A stretch of DNA of 64,000 bases, taken from positions 92,495,765 through 92,559,764 of the forward strand of contig CM055816.1 of the NCBI GenBank assembly GCA_029582265.1. Reading direction: 5' to 3'. The number at the start of each line of letters is the position of its first letter. Position 1 is the stretch's first letter. The stretch is from Zoroaster sp. YZ-2022. Its lineage: Eukaryota; Echinodermata; Asteroidea; Forcipulatida; Zoroasteridae. Positions 53,101-62,777 of this stretch are shown here, in pieces. The notes beneath the pieces are model-generated. The model worked only from the letters and a program-made list of their open reading frames with translations, had not been told where the DNA came from and ran no database searches. A program made the translations under genes and the position numbers.

Positions 53101-54417
53101 TATTGTTAAACATATCATATACAAAGTACTGTAAGTGCTTCCTGGATAAATTTGACATTAAAACCCTGCTAGGAGGGAGTGGATATACTCCAGTTCTTAA
53201 AAAAAACGCTTTTTTTTGCACTGCCCCTTTAATACTCGACCAAAAAACCAGACACCACTTGACTTTGTCACCTTCGACCCACTCTACGTGTATGAGGGTG
53301 CCGGAGTTGAAGGTGTATCGGGTTACATGTGAAATCTCGCATAATGTTCTGTTTGCATACACAAACCGTGTGTGTGTATATTGCTGTGTACAAAAGAATA
53401 GCTTAGTGAGTGGATGTATTGAAAGACACACACACGGTTGCATGATACACACAGATTGCACCACTGTTGATGATTGCCGCGCCACTGGTTGGTTGTAGCA
53501 TGGTTGTAGAACAGCTTTTATGTAACTAAAGTTGTGTGGATGTTATTTGGCTACATGTAAATGATGTAAATAAAGCATCTGTTACTAGAATAAGTTGTAC
53601 AGTATGTGTGCTTCCTTCCCCATCGTCCCCCCCCCACCCACAATTTTTTTGTTTGTTAAATATTAGGGCCCAGATATACTTGTAAAGAGTGAAACAAACA
53701 TAAAAACATCATGGGCAAACCCTGTATTATTTTTTAGTCATTCTATGACACCATTACATAATGTGTGCAGCATTACATCCACTAACGCGTATGCAAAGGC
53801 CATGAACACAATTAATTGAGTTATGGGTCTACCAATTAGGGCAGTAAAGCAGTGTCTTTTTTCTGTTCCTTCTTTTTATGGCATGTAATACTGCATTCAT
53901 AGACATTACACAAAACAGAGAATTGTATCACACTGACTTTATAACAATAAGCTGTAAAAAATGATTTACATCTAGCTCTAATTTTAAATTTAAAAAAATA
54001 AAAATTACCCTCTTTCTTTATTTGTATTTTTCTTAATACATTAAATAACTATAAGTAAGAGGAAACTAAAAGAGAAAAGTGTGTGAAACTGCAATAAAGC
54101 TGTCTACAGACTGATATTTTGACAAATATTTAATTCTTTTCATGATGAAGCACTGCCACAAACTGTACGTTTTGACAACACACAGAGACGGATTACGAAC
54201 CAGGCAATTCCACAAATTTAAGGTAAAAAACACAAAATTAATTAATGACTGAGCAACCACAGAACAACCCCACCATTCCACAGACCCTGTACAGTTCAAA
54301 TCTAACTTTGTGCTGAATTGAAAGCAACCAAACACTGACACATAGGTTTGTGTATTTGTTTTCTTTGTGTGGGAGGAAAACTGTATTGACCCGCTTTCCA
54401 ACTAGGCTCACACTAAC
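53101..54417. other. No coding sequence recognised (presumed synaptotagmin intron)
   Basis: AT-rich. Downstream, on the minus strand, of the exon ending at 54418. Short frames on both strands have no family match. There is a C-run near 53628 and no clear repeats. Confidence 0.4.
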
Positions 54418-54569
54418 CTGTCTTTCGTATCCTTTCGCAGACGGTCTCATGTTATATGTCTCATGTTTCGCAGACAGTCTCATACAACCGATACAGACGC
54501 AGCAGATGCAGCAGCACATCAACAAGAGACCGACAACGATGGTAATCGTGATGATGGCCCACATTGGCA
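54418..54569 (-). CDS. Synaptotagmin exon: transmembrane helix and Cys-rich segment
   Basis: A 152-bp exon between the acceptor GTTTCACTCAG and donor CAG|GTTAGTG. It completes a split codon to give PMWAIITITIVVGLLLMC, then CCICCVCIGC. This is a single transmembrane helix followed by clustered cysteines, the palmitoylation site of synaptotagmins, vesicle calcium sensors for membrane fusion. Spliced to the exon at 55180-55329 it reads ELNKLPLPMWAI, very close to the vertebrate synaptotagmin-1 juxtamembrane motif. After the cysteines come two 11-residue copies, MRLSAKHETYN and MRPSAKGYERQ, from a 33-bp tandem duplication. It leaves in phase 0. C2 domains are not in this exon. Confidence 0.8.
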
Positions 54570-55179
54570 CTGAGTGAAACAAAACATTTCAAATAAAAAC
54601 AAATCGTGCTGGTTGAGTACATTCCTGATTTTGTATGTTTTGTTTTGTTATTATTTCCTAAGTACTGCATGTAAAACACAACATTTACTATGCACAGCAA
54701 GTCTGGTCTCTGAATAATGAGTTTGTACAACACTAGGCATGTTTTCACAGATACCAACGTATTGTCTATGGATTTAAATCTGTGATCCCATTATTTTTTT
54801 AAATGTTGATTTGACAGTCACATACCTGCCTAACAACTGTCTGATGTATTAGCATTTTTGTATTATTAAAGGGAACTAAATTTAGGATTTGAATTAAAAA
54901 CAATTAAAAAAAAAATATCAGGAAACTATTTGTTTGTACTTTCTCCTAAAGATGATGAGAGAATATTGACACAAAAGTAGCATTTTCAAACAGCCGGTTT
55001 ACAATTCATCAGCGATATTAAACGGTGCTATCGCAAACTTCCTCTTCCTGTTTTTCAGCATGCAAAGAGGACAGTGAAAAATAACCACAGGCCAATCTTC
55101 AAATACAAGAAAACCTTTGTATTTTTCGCTAATCTCTTATTTCATTGACTCTGCACACATGTACAAGTGATATACTCAC

Positions 55180-55329
55180 GTGGTAGTTTATTAAGTTCGT
55201 CCATAAGTTTATTCTCTAAGTTACTTCCCCAAGTTCAATGCCACCTTTCCCTGCCTCGGTTACCCCTATGGGTGCACTGGTATCTGAAGCGTATTTTTTC
55301 TTGAAAGTCTTGGGTCACAACTTCACAAC
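55180..55329 (-). CDS. Synaptotagmin exon with probable start codon
   Basis: A 150-bp exon: acceptor TTTTCTTGTTTAG, donor CCAC|GTGAGTA. In the frame that continues into the next exon, a TGA lies about 45 nt before ATG 55204-55202, so translation probably starts there: MDELNKLP, then LPMWA across the splice. That leaves only about nine residues before the membrane helix, far shorter than the roughly 50-residue lumenal part of vertebrate synaptotagmin 1. The residues before the ATG (SNLENKLMDELNKL) still look synaptotagmin-like, so a sequence error or alternative upstream splicing could hide a longer N-terminus. The first part of the exon would then be 5' UTR. Confidence 0.7.
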
Positions 55330-55413
55330 CTAAACAAGAAAATAAAAATAAAAACAGTATGTAAATAACATTACATAATTAATAACAGCGTAACGTCTAA
55401 GACCAAAAGTAAG

Positions 55414-55664
55414 TTGACTACACTCAGGAAGATCACAGAACATGTCCAAACAAGGAGGGTTTGCAGCTGCCATCAAAGCTGGAAGGGCACTAGTCCTAGA
55501 GTGTTGGAAGTTAGGAACCAGCTTACCAAAAAATGCTTTGCCACTATTGTAAGCATATACGAACCAACATTCAAGAGTCCAGATAAAGATAAAGAAAAGA
55601 TCTCCCTGAATGAAACCCACATTGCATTAAAAAACGCTCAACAATCCATCTCAAGCGAATAAAG
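55414..55664 (+). pseudogene. LINE endonuclease fragment
   Basis: The frame reads KCFATIVSIYEPTFKSPDKD and then KEKISLNETH. This resembles the 'ATIISAYAPT...PDe.KdkFY' segment of APE-type endonucleases of RTE/L1-like LINEs. It is only about 80 codons, with no catalytic residues that can be placed, lying upstream of the synaptotagmin start exon on the other strand. Confidence 0.5.
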
Positions 55665-55694
55665 ATTGCTATAAACCAGTGGGCAAACGACGTC

Positions 55695-55973
55695 TTTAAG
55701 ACGTCTTAAAGACGTAAATTATTGACGTCTTATAAATGTCTTATTTTGGTCGTATATGCAAAACAAAACGACATCTTTTTCTGACAACTAAACGACGTTT
55801 TTTTCTGACGACTAAATGACGTATTTTAGTCGTCAGAAAAAGACGTCATTTTATGTCGTCAGAAAAAGACGTCGTTTAGTCGTCAGAAAAAGATGTCGTT
55901 TGGTTTTGCATATACGACCAAAATAAAACATTTATAGGACGTCAATAATTTACGTCTATAAGACGTCTTAAAA
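55695..55973. mobile_element. Foldback MITE, near-perfect 279-bp palindrome
   Basis: The two halves are inverted copies: TTTAAGACGTCTTAAAGACG on the left pairs with CTATAAGACGTCTTAAA on the right, and TTTTGGTCGTATATGCAAAA with its complement near 55897. The inner part repeats the phrase TTTTTCTGACGACTAAACGA. The whole element could fold into one hairpin. It has no coding capacity. One arm of the same family lies at 49305-49378. Length and structure fit a foldback-type MITE; the superfamily is unclear. Confidence 0.85.
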
Positions 55974-56047
55974 CAAATTTATCTAATTTAAGAGAATGGG
56001 GAAAAAATTCTCCCTTGACTTAATTTAAAACAATTAAAAAAATTTGT

Positions 56048-57430
56048 CTAATTTAAAGGACAAAGTTTGGGTTTTCTTGCCTTCCTCTTCGATCTCGGAT
56101 ATATAAAACCTTCATCCCGTTGGCTAGCGTGGCCAGCAGATGATGATGATGATTCGGAGAGTGATCGTTTGCTGCCCACGCTAGCCAACGAGATTGTGGA
56201 ACCATCGGAAGAAGTTTCAGAAGTATGGTCCAGTTCATCTACGAGAATGTGAAATTGGCCGGACATAGGATTTGCCTAGCATAGATCGCTCCATAGCATT
56301 TTCTTGGATAGAATTTCTGTGGTTGAGGGTTCGCTGGGTGGAGGTGGATAAGGGGTGTCGTTGTCTTTTTCACAGCTGGAATCTGTTAAGTTCTCAGGCC
56401 ACCATCGTGCTGATGATTTTGTAGATTGTTGCGAGGTGTTTTTCCTTTGCATGGGTGATAGTGGGGTTGACCGTTTGGTTTTGTTGTTGGGTGAGCTGGT
56501 GGTTGTAGTGATAGTGGTGCGTGCTGGTGACAAGACGGCGGCGGATGATGTTGACAGGTTGGCGACGGATGATGTTGACGGGGTGTTATCGGGGAGTGTA
56601 GACGTTTTGTTCCTTGGTGTAACTCTCGGGGTGGCGGTGGGGGTTGTTGACGGGTTGCTACCTGATGCTGCTGGCCGGATGGTGGTGGATGTCGATGGTG
56701 TGTTGGTGGGGTTGGATCTGGGCGCTGGTGTTGGAGTGGTTCTGGTGGGTTCCGCTGACGGGGCGTTGGTGGTTTGTTCGGCTGGGGTGGAAGGTTGATG
56801 GTCTGCCGAGGCGTGCCGCTTGGTGTTGTTACGCCACGAGTCGGGGCAATCCTTGGCCAGGTGCCCCGACTGATCGCAGATACGGCATCGCCTCGGTTTC
56901 TGGCATCCGACACTTCGGTGCCCGGCCTCCCCACATTTGTGGCACGTTGTAGTTGGACATCCTACTGCGAGGTGGCCGGGTTCTCCGCAGGTTCTGCATG
57001 TTTGTTGTTGTCCTTCGTATTTGATCATTAGCTGGTGTGGTCCCACTCTTACGAAGGACGGTATGGCAGTCTTTATCTCCATGCGTGCGTGTCGGATGCC
57101 GTTCTCCCATCCCGGCTGCGTCTGCCAGTGGCCACGTCTGCACCCCAGGACTCGTCCATACTGGCTCAGCTTGGTGATTATGGCTGCATCGTAGAGTTCC
57201 TGGGGTGCGAAGAAGATGTTGACAAACGCGGTAGTCCCGTCAGCGGCTGTTGTGGTGGTTGATCTTTAGCGTTGCGCCGTACAAATTATCTCTGGCTAGG
57301 GTTGACGCACAAGTGATGATCCACTTTGACTCGTTTAGGTCTTGATGATTTTGAACAGGTCACCAGGAGCTGTCTTCTCGGGAAGGTGAAGCGCCAGACT
57401 ATTCCGTCTCTGCAGTCCCTGTGACGTCAT
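56048..57430 (-). pseudogene. LINE ORF1 (Gag-like) with three CCHC zinc knuckles
   Basis: The start is taken at ATG 57430-57428 (MTSQGLQRRNSLALHLPEK). A frameshift near 57335 leads to SKWIITCASTLARDNLYGAT and another near 57260 to TAFVNIFFAPQELYDAAI. From 57082 the frame is clean: PSFVRVGPHQLMIKYEGQQ, then CRTCGEPGHLAVGC, CHKCGEAGHRSVGC and CRICDQSGHLAKDC, nucleic-acid-binding knuckles. A long Thr/Pro/Ser-rich tail ends at TAG 56276-56278. The same frame continues past the TAG to 56048 (MSGQFHILVDELDHTSE, SKRKARKPKLCPLN), so the stop may be a late mutation. No matching RT lies downstream within the window. Confidence 0.8.
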
Positions 57431-60049
57431 CTTGAAGCGTTAGGGATACGTATTAGCCTGGACCCCGCTCCATGAATTTACCTAGTGAATGGTGTATATC
57501 AGTGTACCCATAGTCACAAATTTTAAACTAAACGGTGACATTTTTAAATAGAAATTCATTAATTAATTAGTTGTAATGGCCTGGAATTAACTGATATTAA
57601 AAGCTGATTTGTTTCAATAATGATTTATTTAAAATATGACACCGATATTGTGATTATGACGAAAAGTTGTGTTGGCAACCTACGAAATGTTGTGACTTTT
57701 TCAATGCATGTCTTTTGTACACAGATACAAACGCCTTATAAATGATGTCATGATGACGTCAAACAAAACGTTTTAGTCCAAAAGGCACATCTACAGTACT
57801 CCACAAATGTATAACTGAAAAAAGTTTGATGATCGGGTGTATACTTCTTGAGATACGCTGTCCACAAGATTGCCTAATTAAATATCCAAGTGCCTGTAAT
57901 TGTCTCAATTAATTAAGAATCCTAGTCAAATTAATTTAGAATCTAAGTCAAGACATTAAGCTTCCATATGGTATATGATTTATATACTTATGATGATTCA
58001 AAGAAGGACATTTGGCGTTAAGAAAAGTCACATGTTAAGTCAATGGGGTTTGGGGGGTAAAGAAAGAATAATAATTTAAAAAAAAAAAAATCTCGACAGA
58101 AACAAAGGCTGTTCCGAAGACGAGGACATGCAGAATGGACATAAAGATTATTATGTAATCGTGTATAACAGTGTATTCAATAACCGAGGAAAAGTAATTA
58201 AAAAATCATGTGAGGCAGAAGATGATTGGTCTATTTGAACATGAAAGTGCCCATTTGAAGTTTGTTAAGATCAATGAGTGTCAGGGTGTGTAATTTAGCA
58301 AACATTTTGGGATCATGAGCAAAGAATACCGGTACAGTTTACCATGTGTGCCCAGTACGGGAGGGTTCAGTGTCAAGTGAGAATAGTGTGTGAATTGGAA
58401 GAAAAGAACGAAGCCCGTGTGATGAGAAACAACGTTGGAGATAGTGGAGATGTGTTATTTCCAGGTAACCTATAATTATTACCATGCAATCGACCTGATT
58501 GCAAAGTTGTGATGACATTAATGAATCATACCATTTCTATGTTGGAGGTGTCAAATAGTCAGGCCTCGCCCATCTGAAAGATAATGCATTTGCTTTGTGT
58601 GGCCCAGCTTCAAAACCTACCAACAAACTCCCTCGACCAAATGTGTCCGTTCGTATATAAGTGGGGGGTAGTGTGCCAATGTTATTTTTGCACTCATTTG
58701 TTGCATGCATACAAAAGTTTGTGACGAGAAAGACTATTTTGCGAACAATTGGGGACGGCCTCCCCCTGCCGGCCCCACCCGGTACTCACCCCCACATCAT
58801 ATAAACGTATATTGAAGGACTGCTTGGATTTTCAAAAAAATTGTTCAAAATACCTTTGAGTTAGTTTGTGAACCGAATGACATTTCAAATTGACTCCGTC
58901 GACTGAATTTATCAAATTCATGATAATGAATCCTATAACATTGTTATAATAATTATATGATTTTGTTCATTGATAAGTATATTAATATAGGCGGCGGAAG
59001 CGGAGGGGGTTACAAGGTGGCACTTTCCCCCACTCTAGAAAAGGTCCTGATTTTTCCACACACCCCACACACATTAAACAATTTGTTCCATGTATATATT
59101 GGAACCAGGCAAAATTTCCCATACACAAATTACGGTGGCCAAGAGAGGCCTTACAAATTGGGCAAACGTTCTTACCCCTATGTGGAAAAAGTTGTTTAAC
59201 ACTTGTTGCACGGCAGAATTCCAGTCGATCCATCAAAATAAATAAATAAACATGCGGATCTGAGGCGACACGCGGAAACCAGAAACTGGAGACCTTTTTT
59301 GGACTTACGCTCAGTGATGGTTTAAAGAATTGTGTTTAATAGGTCAAAACATTTACTGTAGTACACTCAATTTTCATAAATAATATATGAGTACAACAGT
59401 ATTTATCTGCAGTTCGTTGTGGGGCACAAGTTAGATTTGTTCAATTAAGATAGCAATGAGTACACCTACGTACAAGAACACGTCTTGTTGTACAGTGTAT
59501 AAAGAACAAAAAGGGGGTTCAGTTGGCACATAAAATGAAATAGGGCCGACATTAACATTAAATAGTTTTTAAAAACAATTTTTCAAAAGCATGCATGATT
59601 TTATGAGTTCAAGAAACAATCCCGTTTCAATTAAACAAGCAACAAAACCCAAATAAACGGTGCTTTTCAAATTATCTTGCAAAGTGTATCATGTGCCTTT
59701 GTACAAGGGAAAACAAAAGTGCCAAAACAGACTTAAACAATAACAAAAACATTATAATCCAATTGTAATAAACATTTATAGTTATGTCTATATAGAATGA
59801 TGAACATGTGTCGTGTAATTATTGTTTTAATAATACATTGTGTTGAATAATTAAATTTTAAAAAGATGATGTTTGCAATACAAACTTAGTATAATAACTT
59901 GATCATACATTTATTGTAGTGGAAGAGTTCAATTGGCCTATAATTAACAATTGATAGAAATAACAACAGATCACTTGATGATGGTTAAATATATTGCATT
60001 TAATATTTTGAAAAAAATCTTTAAAATCACAATTTTTTTTTAAAAATAC
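57431..60049. other. AT-rich non-coding DNA; no gene recognised
   Basis: No frame with a recognisable motif. A short poly-A (58078-58090) and G/C-rich patches near 58750 and 58990 are the only landmarks. It could be upstream sequence or intron of the minus-strand synaptotagmin gene. Confidence 0.4.
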
Positions 60050-60880
60050 CCGTACAAGGTATGTGTACACGTCATTGAGCAGAGCCGTACACAACGCACG
60101 TATATGAGTGAAACATGTTTTTCATAAAAATAAGTTAAAAATATAAATGGTTGTCCAAAAATCTCAAAAAATCACAAGAATTAAATGAAACTCTTGTTAA
60201 TATAATCCTTGTCTTTAATTGAGTGATTTGTACCTTAGTAGTGCTTAAAAATCCAAAATTCCAAATCGACCCGTGGTGTTTGATCAAAAATACAGCAGTA
60301 CAACGCACGTATACACGGCATTGAGTAGAGCCGTATACACAAGGCACGGATGAGTGGAACATGTTTTTCATAAAAAATATTAAAAATATAAATAGTTGTC
60401 CAAAAAATCTCAAAAAATCACAAAAATTTAATGAAACTCTTGTAAATAGAATCCTCGTCTTTAATTGCGTGAATTGAACCTAAGTAGTACTTAAATTCCC
60501 AAAATCCCAAATCGACCCGTGGTGTTTGATATAAAAAAATACAGCCGTACAACGCACATGTACACGGCATTGAGTAGAGCACGTATATGAGTGGAACATG
60601 TTTTTCAAAAAACTGTTAAAAATATAAATATATATAACAAATATAACAAATCATGAGAACTAAATGAAACCCTTGTTAATAAAATCATTCTCTTTAATTT
60701 AGTGAATTGTACCAAAGTAATAATGAAAATCCAGTATCCCAAATCAATATAAAATTATAAATAGCCATAAAAAAGGTCTCAGAAATCAGAAGAATGACAA
60801 GAAACCCTTGTTAATAGAATACTTTAATTAAAGGAAGTGTGCCAAAGGAGACCTGTTTTTCTTAAATCTCAAATCTATAA
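60050..60880. repeat. Three tandem copies of a 245-250-bp unit
   Basis: Landmarks recur at steady spacing: CGGCATTGAGTAGAGC-like sequence near 60065, 60310 and 60560; GAGTGGAACATGTTTTTC near 60105, 60352 and 60592; AATCGACCCGTGGTGTTTGA near 60262 and 60512. The third copy decays after about 60750. No coding capacity. Confidence 0.85.
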
Positions 60881-62335
60881 CATTATACCATGGAGGAAGG
60901 AAGAATACCTGCATGCCTTACGTACATACAACGCATGAGATACACTTACCAGAGATTAAACAAAAAAAATTAATACATAAAAGGTCAGGCATTAGATAAT
61001 CTAGGAAAAATATATAATAAAGTCACTTATTAATGCATTCATTGTTATTTTAATCAATTCGGTTCAGGGAGTCTCAAACATCAGAACGTGGCATGAAACG
61101 TGGCAAAAGGGCTTGCAAATGAAATTTTATTAATCGTTTGCATTGTAGCAAGTCTAATTTTTGCAGCGCCCTCATTCGTTTCAGAGGTTCATTTGCTTCA
61201 GATCCTTGTTTGCGAGAAGCGATCGACTCGTGGTGTTTGGAAACTAACTTCTACCATGTGATTATGTACCACACATATAATCTAGAATGGTTACTAATCA
61301 GCTGTCCGTGGTTTGTTGACATGGTTGATGGGTTTTAACTCAATTAATTAAGACAATTATATATTTAGGTTAATAAATGTACATACATCATATCGTCTAA
61401 AAGGATTGTTTGCTGGCAAAGTTGGGCAGTGACAGAAGTTATTATCTGTGACCTTAGTTGGGTAAGTTTGTTTTTAATAATAAAATATTATTCACCATGC
61501 ACCCACAAGTATTACTGCAAGAAATTTCCATTGGAGCTGGGAACATTGTATTTGACATGCCTGGGACTTGTTATCATCTTAAACATGAAATATTAACCCT
61601 CTGGTTACTGTCATAGAGCTGTAGTTTGTACAATCACGATGATATAATAGTAATAGTAAGTGAAAGAGAATACAAAGTTGGTAGTTCCCAAAAAAATGTA
61701 AGGTTTACAACTGTGTAACCCCTGAACCTTTGAAGTTGAAACCTAGCTTAAAATAAAATAGTGGGATATGGGATTTATTATTTGAATGTTTTTAAGGGAT
61801 GGTGTGTGGTTGGTTAAAACGGCTGATATTTCAGCACATTTTTGAAAGATTTGTTACAATAATATTATCTTTCACTTTCTATAAATAAATTGTGTAATAA
61901 CACATTTGTTATTTCACATGAAATAATTATGTTGTTAAAGTTAGTTATATGTATAAATATATATTTTTTTATATTTTATAAATAGAGAATTGGCTGTTGC
62001 AAACTGCTTGCCAACCTAAAGGAAAATAGTGGTTACTGGCCTTACATCTCGAATCTAGTTCTTTCTCTGAAAAAGAACTCTTTATGTTCAAAACATAACT
62101 GAGGCCAATAACTACTATTTTACATTTATACTATTTTATTTATTAATTATTTTCTAGAAGAATGTTAAAAGCAAATATCAATTATATATTATTCCAGGAT
62201 AAAATAAGGTTGATACAATAATGAAATAAAATCTTCAGTTGCAATCCTCCCAAGGGAACACTGTTTTATTCATATAAATGTTACTTTTTAATCAGATTTG
62301 TTGTTTCATAAGGTAATTGAAAGGTTGTCATGAGT
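60881..62335. other. AT-rich non-coding DNA; one dispersed motif
   Basis: At 62085-62140 a GTTCAAAACATAAC...GAGGCCAATAACTACTATTT motif relates to 25118-25160 and 511-547. Nothing else was recognised. Confidence 0.4.

Positions 62336-62386
<51 letters not shown>
62336..62386. repeat. AGC (CAG/CTG) trinucleotide repeat, 17 units
   Basis: Pure AGC units followed by AACAATAATAATGG. A frame through it would give poly-Ser after ATGAGT, but nothing after the repeat looks like protein, so I treat it as a microsatellite. Confidence 0.95.
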
Positions 62387-62390
<4 letters not shown>

Positions 62391-62777
62391 ATAATAATGG
62401 CGTCGAGACAAGAAACACTGCGACAGATCGGCTCTCGATTCAAGCGAAAATATTTATTGTTTCCCGTCGTATAATCATTACCAAAAGTGTACTCCTTGTA
62501 GGTGCTACCGAGTAGACTCTACAGGGTAAGTTTCAACATCGGCCATTAAACATCTTGTGGCTTTTTACTGTAAAAACCTTTTGGATTTCTCCGATTTCGG
62601 AAGACTTTACAACGTACGTTACTCAGTGTATATAGTTAGCAGTGAGACACGCGTTCCATGTGCGTCCTTTAGAACATCTTGATAGCAACTAACGCTGAGT
62701 GGACTACTGCAGGGTGAAATACACATCGCTTTTGCATGTAATTTCCCCTGAAACAATACAACTTTTCTCACAATTTT
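62387..62777. other. Leader of the retroelement ORF; no gene
   Basis: No recognisable coding sequence before the ORF beginning at about 62778. It may be the 5' UTR of that element. Confidence 0.35.

Noticed and set aside
62330..62515. Serine-rich small protein
   Set aside because: Poly-Ser from the AGC microsatellite followed by unconvincing residues.
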